A stretch of 64,000 bases of DNA from Polyangiaceae bacterium (GTDB lineage Bacteria > Myxococcota_A > Polyangia > Polyangiales > Polyangiaceae), in the NCBI GenBank assembly GCA_019637295.1, contig JAHBVX010000004.1:1-64000 (forward strand), in the 5' to 3' direction. How positions within the stretch are numbered: position 1 is the stretch's first letter; each line of letters starts with the position of its first letter. Positions 26,501-33,382 of the stretch are shown piece by piece. Below the pieces are notes generated by a model. The model was not told the DNA's origin. It searched no databases and saw nothing but the letters and a program-made list of their open reading frames with translations. The position numbers were made by a program, and so were the translations under genes.

Positions 26501-27493
26501 GGTGCGCCGGCACCCGTTCTTGTCGCTGCACGACTTGGCGTTGCGGTCTCCGCGCACGACGGCGTTCTTGTTCAGCTTCACGCTGAAGCGCTTCTTGCCG
26601 GTCAGCTTGTCGGTCTTGCCGCTCGCGGTCTCCAAGAACACGTCATTGCCGATCTTCTTGCCGCGCCCCGCCACGTCGCGCCACACGGCGGTCCCCTTGT
26701 TGGCCAGCGTGAAGCTGAGCTTGAAGGAGTCGCCCGCGCAGGCGATGTAGTGGGCGTTCTTACCGCGGTACCGTCGCGCGCTGCTCCAGCGCTTGGTCAC
26801 GTTCGCCTTCAGCGTGTCGCCGTTGCACGGGCCTTGACCGGTGTCGCTCCCCCACCACTCCCAGTGCCACGCCTCGCTCGGAACCGTGCGCTTGAAGCCG
26901 AACTTGCCGCCGTGCTTGGCGAGCCAGTTGTACACGCCCGCGGAGCTGGTGTTCAGGTCCAGGGCGTGACCGCTCTGGTGGTTGCTGTAACCCGGCGCCG
27001 CGGCGAGGTTGCAGGAGTTGCAGCTGCAGGTCTTGTAGCAGTTGTACAGGTACTGTTGCTCGGACATGCTGCGGAAGCCGCTGACGATCCGGATCTGCAC
27101 GCCGTCCTTCGCCGCCGCTTGGGCCATGCGCATGTAGGCGTTGGCCGTCTTCCACTCCACCTTCTTGCCGTCGATCGTCACGACCTTGATCGGGAACGAC
27201 TTGCCGGAGGTGTAGCCCGTGGTCGCGCTCATCTTGCAGCTCAGCGACGACAGCTCCTCGCGAGCCGTGCCGACGGTGCCCTCTTCCGTCTCGACCTCCG
27301 AGTAGCCACCCAGGGACGACAGCGCTTGCGGCTCGAGCTCGCAGGCGTGGTGCTCGTCCTCCCCGAGGGCGGGGGCAGCGCACCCGCCGACCAGCGGGAT
27401 GGCCAACAGCAACGCCCCCATCAGCATCAGGACCCGCCGCACGAGCGGGACGGAGCGGCGGACTGAGCGAGGGGCGGGTGTCGGCGAGACCAT
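23594..27493 (-). CDS. D,D-carboxypeptidase/amidase double hydrolase with internal sorting signals
   Basis: One open frame of 1299 residues that reads as two complete exported proteins. Part 1: lipoprotein signal (VGGC, residue 28), M15/VanY-type D,D-carboxypeptidase (~78-212; SNHQSGHALDL and WHWEWW), Cys-rich module (~225-436), acidic linker, and MYXO-CTERM (Cys551, helix, RRRRR at 578-582). Part 2 starts at once: a new lipoprotein signal peptide (LLLFALGC, Cys605), a helical region, an amidase_2 domain (~812-935; VVIHTTQG, GHGETPDC, DPG), a second module (~953-1160), an acidic linker and a final MYXO-CTERM-like tail. The ATG at 27493 has GGAGG ten bases upstream (27504-27508). An internal GTG at 25765 could start part 2 separately. 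Both enzyme types act on peptidoglycan. Confidence 0.82.
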   Translation of the reverse strand: MVSPTPAPRSVRRSVPLVRRVLMLMGALLLAIPLVGGCAAPALGEDEHHACELEPQALSSLGGYSEVETEEGTVGTAREELSSLSCKMSATTGYTSGKSFPIKVVTIDGKKVEWKTANAYMRMAQAAAKDGVQIRIVSGFRSMSEQQYLYNCYKTCSCNSCNLAAAPGYSNHQSGHALDLNTSSAGVYNWLAKHGGKFGFKRTVPSEAWHWEWWGSDTGQGPCNGDTLKANVTKRWSSARRYRGKNAHYIACAGDSFKLSFTLANKGTAVWRDVAGRGKKIGNDVFLETASGKTDKLTGKKRFSVKLNKNAVVRGDRNAKSCSDKNGCRRTTFIKGAMKAKAPAKSGIYTTRWRLRDRSAAWGKSSKGFGPKTELRVKVIQCEQPKAECGCRVWCSDGKSHKLAANITSASMCKSVAQTYCSKPAAYLDHSFQKCASTGTGGTGGTGGSSSSGGSGSTSSTTSTDSGGSEWPSLPGDDDAEDGDPGSEEDPSTVAEDGAGEDDGEEDAPGGYEDDGEGVGTEEPDDEDFVDDGYDGGDVDAADPDAAAEACSVRGAGAVTGSGAWLALALLVLGGAVRRRRRSQPRSRCAGLLVVLPLLLFALGCGAPDAGPEAASSSGALSGESPLVPIFQEASRETGVPAELLATISWLQARLSMNTGDHEEHAHGAPHEWGLMAIGSAGLLTLEQAAAEARVTPGEAAVDPRANVRAAAAWLAAEAQRQGLSPARHEDWAPVLDRYGGEELSSPVLRLLATGWVGSDDDELDVEVTGTAPIDEGDELGVLQEGLGYPGGKWSPASSSNYTNSNRGKADIRYVVIHTTQGSYSGAISWFKNPASNVSSHYVVRSSDGHVTQMVDDRDVAWHDACFNTNSIGIEHEGFVESPKKWYTDAMYRSSARLTSWLCDKYGIPKDRKHIMGHGETPDCSTHTDPGSGWDWNKYMSLVKSGGKVTKTLKAKSTKKWSNKQRFRGKAADYIACAGEPVKLGFTFKNTGSATWRDVEKRGKSVGSDVFLVTADGKKDKLTGRIRYSLRNNQNDLVRGDRNAKDCVGKRGCRRTRFIEGSMLGAAPKKPGVYSSRWRLRDYSAAWGKQSKGFGPKVAVKLKVVSCELPTTGCGCRVWCTDGKSQKLASTITSNAMCKSVAQTACKPAAYLKHDYVACAAPAPTPPSSGPNETGGGSGAGGESSAGGAGGASGSEGEGEAGETESDEEETDDNGWTTGDLDEDEDAIEEEDDAEFDDHGFTGDADADDALGDEAPGCALSPTGSRGQLPAGTAAGLVLAAAALLRARRRRLGAARRAS
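24014..24637 (-). repeat. Cys-rich NBR1-Ig-like module, copy 2 (amidase part)
   Basis: Module following the amidase domain, residues ~953-1160 of the large ORF, from KTLKAKSTKKWSNKQRFRGK to HDYVAC. At the protein level it is nearly the same as copy 1, which points to duplication between neighbouring genes. Confidence 0.75.
25679..25843 (-). other. junction: MYXO-CTERM directly followed by lipoprotein signal peptide
   Basis: Encodes Cys551 to Cys605 of the large hydrolase ORF. The order is Cys, a 17-residue hydrophobic helix, RRRRR, a short basic loop, a second hydrophobic helix and a lipobox LFALGC. The frame is open throughout. A GTG codon (25765-25763) lies just before the Arg cluster, where an independent lipoprotein would start. 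Confidence 0.7.
26186..26821 (-). repeat. Cys-rich NBR1-Ig-like module, copy 3 (carboxypeptidase part)
   Basis: Module following the carboxypeptidase domain, residues ~225-436, from DTLKANVTKRWSSARRYRGK to HSFQKC. It keeps the same Cys positions but is more diverged than copies 1 and 2. Confidence 0.72.
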
Positions 27494-27631
27494 GGCTGAG
27501 ATACCTCCAGACGCTCTGGATTGCAGATCCCGTTCCAGCCGCGGGAGCGGGTTTGTGCGCGCCGCGCCGACGCCGCGCTGACACCGACAAAGGCCATCCG
27601 CCGGAGAAACCCGGGGCGCGCGCGCCGCTGG

Positions 27632-27654
27632 CTGTCAGAACATGTCGCTGACAG
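27632..27654. promoter_or_regulatory. stem-loop between kinase and hydrolase genes
   Basis: CTGTCAG (27632-27638) and CTGACAG (27648-27654) form a perfect 7-bp stem with a 9-base loop containing ACATGT. It begins immediately after the kinase stop codon on the minus strand. With no T-run it may act as a weak terminator, an RNA stabiliser or a regulator site. Confidence 0.4.
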
Positions 27655-29148
27655 TCAGAAGCACGCTGGCTTCGGCACCCGCACGCCGTCCTTGTCGACG
27701 GTGAAGGGCGGGTTGCAGGGGTCCCGCGCGACCTTCGGGGGCTTGCGCGGGGCCGCCGTCGTGGCGCTGGGCGGCGGCTCGGTGGGCGGCGCTTGCGTCA
27801 TCGTCGGCGTCGACTCCGCCGTCGGCTCCAACGACGCGGCCGGTGCGACCTGAGTCGGAGACGGCTGAGGCAGCGAGATCACCGCCAGCCCCGGGTCCGG
27901 CGGTTTGGGTTCACGGGCGCTCAGCCCTACCAGCAGCAGCGCCGCGAGCAGCACGCCGACCACGGCGAGGATCGCGAGCGGCAACGCACGACGCGAGCGC
28001 GGAGCGGAGTCCCGGGAGGCGAGCGTGGTCGCGGTGGTCTCCGTCACCTCGCGCCGCGGTGGCGGAGTGCTCGGGCGCGGCGCCGTGTGCGAGGTCGCGA
28101 CGTCGGTCGCGTCGGCGTCCCGAGCCTGGTTGACGCGCACCGTCGTCGCGGCCTCCGTCTCACCGGACTCGATGCGCGCGACGGCCGCCGCGCGGCGGGC
28201 AAGCGCCGCTCCCGCGTGGTCTCTTACCCAGTCGGCCACCTCCCGCTGGGAGGCCAGGGGCAGCACGCGCTCGAGCTCCAGCGCCAGCTCGCGAGCGCTG
28301 CCATGGCGGTCCTCGGGTCGCACCGCGAGGCTCTTCATGACCACCGCGTCGACGCTCGGCATCAGGTGCCGGGCGATCGCGCTCGGCGGTGTGGTCGCGC
28401 CGGCTGCGATCCGTTTGTGCATGGCCCCTTCGCCGGCAGCTTCGAACAGACGCTGACCGGTGAGCAGCTCCCACAGGACGACCCCTGCGGCGTACACGTC
28501 CGTGCGGCGATCGACGTCCCCGCCCTCCAGCTGCTCCGGCGACATGTAGCGCAATTTGCCCTTGATTTGGCCAGTGCGCGTGGACTGCAGCCGCTCCGAC
28601 GCGTACGCGATGCCGAAGTCGAGGACCCGAGGCAGTCCGTCTGCTCCCAGGATTACATTTTGGGGTGATACATCGCGGTGGACGATGCCAAGCGTCGCGC
28701 CCGACTCACTCACGGCCTCGTGCGCGGCGTGCAGACCCGCGAGGACCCCGGCCAGGATGAACGCCGCGATGTCGGGGCGAACGGGCTCGCCTCGCTCGTT
28801 CGACGCGCGCAAGAGTCCGGCCAGGGACTCGCCGTGCACGTACTCGAGCACCAGGAACAGCTCGGTGGTCGTGGAGACGACGTCGAGAATGGGCACTACG
28901 TTCGGGTGCCGAACGCGCGCCGCGAGCCGCGCCTCGTCCAAGAACATGCTGACGAAGTCCGGCTCCTCCGCGAGGTGCGGGTGCAGGCGCTTGACGGCGA
29001 CGACCCGCGAGAAGCCCGCCTCCCCCACCAGCTTGGCCAGATGCACCCGCGCCATGCCCCCGCTGGCGAGCGCATCGAAGAGCAAGTAGCGACCCACTCG
29101 CGCGGGCTGCTGGCGGCTGGGGTCACCGCTCGCTTCTGAGTCGGTCAT
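27655..29148 (-). CDS. transmembrane Ser/Thr protein kinase (Hanks type)
   Basis: A 497-residue receptor-like kinase. The cytoplasmic kinase domain (~17-290) is complete: LASGGMARVH, VAVKRLHPH, HRDVSPQNVIL, DFGIA and MSPEQ. After a Thr/Pro-rich juxtamembrane segment comes one helix (about 380-402) and an outer tail of ~95 residues rich in Pro/Thr that ends with a small Cys-containing segment (DPCNPPF to PKPACF). The frame opens 14 codons upstream, but the ATG at 29148 (MTDSEASGD) is preferred. It sits upstream of and in line with the hydrolase operon and is divergent from the stand-alone module gene, so control of the wall-hydrolase cluster is a reasonable guess. Confidence 0.88.
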   Translation of the reverse strand: MTDSEASGDPSRQQPARVGRYLLFDALASGGMARVHLAKLVGEAGFSRVVAVKRLHPHLAEEPDFVSMFLDEARLAARVRHPNVVPILDVVSTTTELFLVLEYVHGESLAGLLRASNERGEPVRPDIAAFILAGVLAGLHAAHEAVSESGATLGIVHRDVSPQNVILGADGLPRVLDFGIAYASERLQSTRTGQIKGKLRYMSPEQLEGGDVDRRTDVYAAGVVLWELLTGQRLFEAAGEGAMHKRIAAGATTPPSAIARHLMPSVDAVVMKSLAVRPEDRHGSARELALELERVLPLASQREVADWVRDHAGAALARRAAAVARIESGETEAATTVRVNQARDADATDVATSHTAPRPSTPPPRREVTETTATTLASRDSAPRSRRALPLAILAVVGVLLAALLLVGLSAREPKPPDPGLAVISLPQPSPTQVAPAASLEPTAESTPTMTQAPPTEPPPSATTAAPRKPPKVARDPCNPPFTVDKDGVRVPKPACF

Positions 29149-29326
29149 GACGGATCGGCGCGTCGCGCGGGCAGCGCACCGAGGCTGCAATCGTACCCTC
29201 TCGTCACAATCCGCTCAATCTTCAGGCAGGATAGCCGCTGGCTGGCGCGTTGAAGTGTCGAGCCGGCTGTGTCACCCTGAAGCTCACGCGCAGGTGGAAC
29301 ACATCCTGCAACACGCGCGACCAACG

Positions 29327-30463
29327 ATGATGACGGTCACGGGTACGACTTCAGGGCTCCACCCCACGCGCTGGCCATGGCTGGCCCTGCTCGTACCGTT
29401 GCTGGCGGCGTGTTCGGCCGCCGCCCCAAGCGAGGACGTCGGCGAGGCGGCCTTCGCAGCGAGCGAACCCGAGCTCGTAGCGGGCAAGGCCGTGCGCGTG
29501 TGGACGAACCTGAACGGCGCGTGTGAGCCGGATCCCGGAGGGGTGAACGTGTGCGTGGGGTTGGCCTGCACCGAGCAACCCTTCACCTTCACGTTCACGT
29601 TCCGCAACCGCGGCAGCGCCGTGTGGCGGGACGTGACGGGGCGCGGAACCGACGTCGGGAGCGACGTCTTCTTGGAGACAGCCAACGGGAAGCAGGACCC
29701 GCTGACCGGCTCCGTCCGTTTCAGCGTCAAGCGGCACACCAACAACTTCGTGCGCTGGGATCGCAACGCCTCCGAGTGCGTCACCAAGCGAGGCTGTCGT
29801 CGCACGCGCTCGGTGAAGGGGGGCATGATCAGCAAGGCGCCCTCCACGCCGGGCGTCACCATCTCGCGCTGGCGGCTGCGGGACTACAGCAAGGCCTGGA
29901 GCAAGGCCCAGGGCTTCGGGCCCAAGGTCGCTTTTCAGCTCAAGACCGTGGACTGCGGTGACGAGTGGTGTGGTTGCCGCGTCAACTGCAACAGCGGCGA
30001 GTCGCATCGGGTGTGGTGGAAGGTGAACTCGGACGCCGAGTGTGCGGCCGTCGGCGAGGAGTTCTGCGGCGTCGGCAAGGTCACGAGCCACGAGTTTCAC
30101 TCCTGCGAAGACACGACCGGCCCCGGCGGATACAGCTCCCCGCCCGGGGAGACGCCGCCCGACGAGCCGGAGGACGACGACGACGGCTGGTGGTACGCCC
30201 CCTCGGATCCAGAAGAGAACGAGCAGTGGCACAGCACGACCGGGGATTCGATCGGCACGGAGTTGCCCGACGATCCGGACTACACCCCGTCGGGCTTCGA
30301 CGGCGTCGATCCCGAGGAGAGCAAGCCCTGGAATGCGCCGAAGCTCGGCCGGGACGGCGGCTGCAGGGCGGCTCCGGGGCGCGGCGAGAGCGGCGGGCTC
30401 GTCGCGCTGCTCGGCGCCCTGGGCCTGCTCGTCCGGCGACGGCGGCGTGATCTGGGAGCCTGA
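29327..30463 (+). CDS. stand-alone Cys-rich NBR1-Ig-like module protein with MYXO-CTERM
   Basis: A 378-residue lipoprotein (LLAAC, Cys29). It has no enzyme domain: residues ~54-260 are the Cys-rich module (FTFTFRNRGSAVWRDV, SRWRLRDYSKAW, CGCRVNCNSGES), the most divergent of the four copies. An acidic linker (PPDEPEDDDDGWW onward) follows, then the sorting tail with Cys, helix and RRRRRDLGA. Two adjacent ATGs (29327 and 29330) could serve as start. The stop at 30461-30463 directly touches the GTG of the acyltransferase gene, so these form an operon. Possible role: a surface ligand-binding partner of the hydrolases across the divergent promoter region (inference). Confidence 0.78.
   Translation: MMTVTGTTSGLHPTRWPWLALLVPLLAACSAAAPSEDVGEAAFAASEPELVAGKAVRVWTNLNGACEPDPGGVNVCVGLACTEQPFTFTFTFRNRGSAVWRDVTGRGTDVGSDVFLETANGKQDPLTGSVRFSVKRHTNNFVRWDRNASECVTKRGCRRTRSVKGGMISKAPSTPGVTISRWRLRDYSKAWSKAQGFGPKVAFQLKTVDCGDEWCGCRVNCNSGESHRVWWKVNSDAECAAVGEEFCGVGKVTSHEFHSCEDTTGPGGYSSPPGETPPDEPEDDDDGWWYAPSDPEENEQWHSTTGDSIGTELPDDPDYTPSGFDGVDPEESKPWNAPKLGRDGGCRAAPGRGESGGLVALLGALGLLVRRRRRDLGA
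29486..30106 (+). repeat. Cys-rich NBR1-Ig-like module, copy 4
   Basis: Residues ~54-260 of the stand-alone protein. The WRDV, RGCRRTR, RWRLRDYS and GFGPK landmarks align with the other three copies; the C-terminal Cys spacing differs slightly. Confidence 0.68.
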
Positions 30464-31171
30464 GTGTCACGCTTCCTCGCGCTCGGAGCGGTGCTCGGGA
30501 CTGCGAAGATCGCCGTGGCGACGGTGCTCGATGGCGCGCTGAATCGAGAGGAGCTGCCCGCGCGCGTCGACGAACGGCTAGCCGAGTGGGCGGCGGACAT
30601 GCTCGCGCTCGCCGACATCCAACTCAGCGTCAGCGGCCGCGAGCACCTTGGCCGGAGCGAGACCTTCGTGGTGATGAGCAATCACCAGTCGCACTTCGAC
30701 GTGCCCGTCGCGTACGCGTCGATCCCCGGGCGGCTGCGCATGGTGGGCAAGACCGAGCTGTTTCGCATCCCCGTCTTCGGGCGAGCCATGCGCGTCGCTG
30801 GCTTCGTGGAGGTGAACCGCGGCGACCGCGCCCAAGCCGTCAGCGCGTTGGATGGCGCCCGTGCCGCGCTGGGCGCGGGCACGAACATCTGGATCGCACC
30901 CGAGGGAACACGCAGCGAGACGGGAGCGCTCGGCCCCTTCAAGAAGGGCGGCTTCCACCTGGCCCTGGGCGCGGACGCGCGCATCGTCCCGGTCAGCATC
31001 GACGGCACCCGAGACGTGCTGCCCGCTCACTCGCGCGCGGTCAAGCGAGGTCAAGCCGTGCGCGTCGTGATCGGCGAGCCCATCGACAGCCGAGCCTTCG
31101 GGAGCGAGCGCCTCCCGGAGCTGATGGCGGCGGTGCGCGACGCGATCGCGACGCACCTACCCTACGCTTGA
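30464..31171 (+). CDS. 1-acyl-sn-glycerol-3-phosphate acyltransferase (PlsC-like)
   Basis: A 235-residue membrane-associated acyltransferase of phospholipid synthesis. NHQSHFD is the HX4D catalytic motif, and EGTRSETG (block III), GRAMRVAGFVEVNR and IVPVSIDGT match the other family blocks. It starts with GTG at 30464, immediately after the TGA of the preceding gene, with GGGAG just upstream (30454-30458), so its translation is coupled to the module protein. Whether it serves general lysophosphatidate acylation or a specialised lipid is not visible. Confidence 0.88.
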   Translation: MSRFLALGAVLGTAKIAVATVLDGALNREELPARVDERLAEWAADMLALADIQLSVSGREHLGRSETFVVMSNHQSHFDVPVAYASIPGRLRMVGKTELFRIPVFGRAMRVAGFVEVNRGDRAQAVSALDGARAALGAGTNIWIAPEGTRSETGALGPFKKGGFHLALGADARIVPVSIDGTRDVLPAHSRAVKRGQAVRVVIGEPIDSRAFGSERLPELMAAVRDAIATHLPYA

Positions 31172-31178
31172 GCCCGGC

Positions 31179-32003
31179 TCAGAACCGAGCGCGCGCGAAC
31201 GCACTCACCCGTCCGGGCTGGGCGCTCGCGCCGAACCCGACGCGCGCCGTTGGCGCTTCGGTCGCCGGGGTCGCGCCGAAGTAGAAGTACGCCGCGCCGC
31301 CGAGGGCGAGCGCCGCGACGGCCAGCGAGATGTCGGCCCGCAAGAAGTCCGCTCGCACGTCGTCCACCGCGTCGCTCGAGCAACGACCTTTACACTCGTC
31401 GAGGTCGCTGCGCCCTGCCAGCCCCTTCAGCCCGAAGTAGCCGAAGCTCACCAGGCCGACGGCGGCGACCGACGCGAGCACGAGGCTCTCGCTGGGGATC
31501 CCGCGCTCGGTCGACACGGGCGGCGGCGTCGAGTCGCCGGCGGCGAGCTCGAGCACCAGGCGACGGTTCTTGTCCCCTTCGCGGATCACCAGCTCGAGCT
31601 CGACCGCCGGGTACGCGTCGTGCTCGACCCGCAGCTTGCGCGTTCCGGGGTCGAGGGGCACGGCCACGCCCCGTGCGGCGTCCGCCACGAGCTGCCCGTC
31701 CACGCTGACCCGCGCGTCCGTGACCTCCCGCTTGCCCGCTCGCACCTCGAACACGACCGTGGGCGTGCTCTGCTCGATGGCGTCGAGCCAACCGGCGCAG
31801 TCCGCGCGGAGCAGCTCCGGGCACGCCGGGTCGAGGCAGGACAGCACGTCTCGCCGCGCGGCTCGGAACTGGGACGCCTTGCGGTTGCGCTGGGCGGACT
31901 CGTAGGACCGGAGGCACTCGGCCTTGTCCATGGCCGGCGCCAGCTCCGTCGTGCCGAGCACGGTCAGTGCGACCAGCGCCGCGCCCATCCGACGGTTCAT
32001 CAT
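31179..32003 (-). CDS. secreted PEGA-like protein with C-terminal membrane helices
   Basis: A 274-residue protein: signal peptide, a Cys-containing helical segment (AECLRSYESAQRNRKASQF to LRADCAGWLDAIE), a PEGA-like beta domain (VDGQLVADAARGVAVPLDPG to VEHDAYPAVELEL), a Thr/Pro hinge and two hydrophobic segments near 172-192 and 226-244. The overall plan matches the protein at 9952-10950, including a Cys pair before the last helix (CKGRC here, CPGGRC there). No enzyme motif is present. It is divergent from the FHA regulator (74 bp), suggesting a regulatory link. Confidence 0.7.
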   Translation of the reverse strand: MMNRRMGAALVALTVLGTTELAPAMDKAECLRSYESAQRNRKASQFRAARRDVLSCLDPACPELLRADCAGWLDAIEQSTPTVVFEVRAGKREVTDARVSVDGQLVADAARGVAVPLDPGTRKLRVEHDAYPAVELELVIREGDKNRRLVLELAAGDSTPPPVSTERGIPSESLVLASVAAVGLVSFGYFGLKGLAGRSDLDECKGRCSSDAVDDVRADFLRADISLAVAALALGGAAYFYFGATPATEAPTARVGFGASAQPGRVSAFARARF

Positions 32004-32077
32004 CGAGAGTTATCTCCCAGCTCGTCAGCGGGAGCAACTTGGTGGAGCCACCGAGGTCGCGCTAAGCTCGCGCGAGG

Positions 32078-33382
32078 ATGGCCGACGTCACCGAGACCCG
32101 GCACGGACCGGGCAGCCGAAGCGAGCCGCGGCGGCGCGTGGGCGTCGTGGTCCTGTTCAGCGAGGCCGGGCTCGCTCACATGCCGCCGCCGCACGCGCTG
32201 ACCGCGCCGGTGCGCGTGGGGCGAGACGAGGGCGTCGAGCTGCGGCTGGCCGACTCGCAGATCTCTCGCGAGCACGCGCGGCTGTCTCCAGCGCCCGAGG
32301 GCGTGCTGGTCACCGATCTCGGCAGCCGCAACGGCACGTTCATCGACGGCAACAAGGTGGATGGGGCCGACACCTTCGCCCCGGTCGGCTCCTGCTTGCG
32401 GCTCGGCAAGACGCTGCTCGCGGTGGTGCAGGACGTGGACCTGTTTCGCCGAGAGGCGTCGGTGACGGCCCTCCCGCTGGTTGGTGGCCCGCGGCTCGCC
32501 GCGATTCGCCGCTTGGTCGCGACGGTAGGCGCCACGCCGCACGCCGCGTTGGTCCTCGGCGAGACGGGCACCGGAAAGGAGCGCGTCGCCGAGGCCCTGC
32601 ACCAAGCCAGCGGGCGCGCCGGGCGGTTCGTCGCCGTCAACTGTAGCGCCATCCCCGCGGACCTGATCGAGTCGGAGCTGTTCGGCCACGCCAAGGGCGC
32701 GTTCTCGGGCTCGCACCAGGCGCGCACCGGGCTGTTCCGGCAAGCCCAAGACGGCACGTTGTTCCTCGACGAGGTGTTCGACCTGCCCTTGGGCGCGCAG
32801 GCCAAGCTCTTGCGCGCGCTCGAGACCGGCGAGGTGCGCGCCGTGGGCGAGGATCAGGTGAGCCGCGTAGACGTGCGCATCGTCGCCGCCACCAACGTCG
32901 ATCTCGTGCGCATGGCCGAAGAGGGGCGCTTTCGCAGCGACCTGCTGCACCGATTGTCGGTGTGGCGCATCGATTTGCCGCCGCTGCGCGAGCGCAGCGA
33001 GGACGTCCCGCTGCTCGCGTGGCACTTCCTGCCGCAGGGTTCGGCCCCGTTCTCGGTAGAGGCGATGGAGCTGTTGGTGCTCGGGCGCTGGCCGGGCAAC
33101 GTGCGCCAGCTGCGCAGCTCGGTGCTCACGGGCTCCGCGCGCGCAGCGGCCGAGCGAGCGGCGCAGATCCTCCCGGCGCACCTCGACGTGCAGCCCGCGG
33201 AGCGCGCCCAGGGCGAGCCCGGCACCGACGCGGTGTTCGCGGAGCGAGTGAAGACAGCGCTGCAGCTGCGCGAGGGCAACGTGGCCCAGGTGGCGCGGGA
33301 CTTGGACTGCGGTCGGCCTTGGCTCTACCAGGAGCTCAAGCGCCTCTCCATCGATCCGGGCGCGTATCGGAAGCGCCAGTGA
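32078..33382 (+). CDS. FHA-domain sigma54-dependent transcriptional activator
   Basis: A 434-residue regulator. The N-terminal FHA domain (~38-120; RVGRDEG, SREHARL, LGSRNGTFIDG) binds phosphothreonine, linking it to Ser/Thr kinases. The AAA+ domain (~135-350) has Walker A GETGTGKE, Walker B GTLFLDEV and the RFRSDLLHRL arginine region. The sigma54-contact loop reads GAFSGS instead of GAFTGA. A short Fis-like HTH ends the protein (GNVAQVARDLDCGRPWLYQEL). The stop overlaps the next gene's GTG (GTGA), so the downstream lipoprotein is coupled. Confidence 0.9.
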   Translation: MADVTETRHGPGSRSEPRRRVGVVVLFSEAGLAHMPPPHALTAPVRVGRDEGVELRLADSQISREHARLSPAPEGVLVTDLGSRNGTFIDGNKVDGADTFAPVGSCLRLGKTLLAVVQDVDLFRREASVTALPLVGGPRLAAIRRLVATVGATPHAALVLGETGTGKERVAEALHQASGRAGRFVAVNCSAIPADLIESELFGHAKGAFSGSHQARTGLFRQAQDGTLFLDEVFDLPLGAQAKLLRALETGEVRAVGEDQVSRVDVRIVAATNVDLVRMAEEGRFRSDLLHRLSVWRIDLPPLRERSEDVPLLAWHFLPQGSAPFSVEAMELLVLGRWPGNVRQLRSSVLTGSARAAAERAAQILPAHLDVQPAERAQGEPGTDAVFAERVKTALQLREGNVAQVARDLDCGRPWLYQELKRLSIDPGAYRKRQ

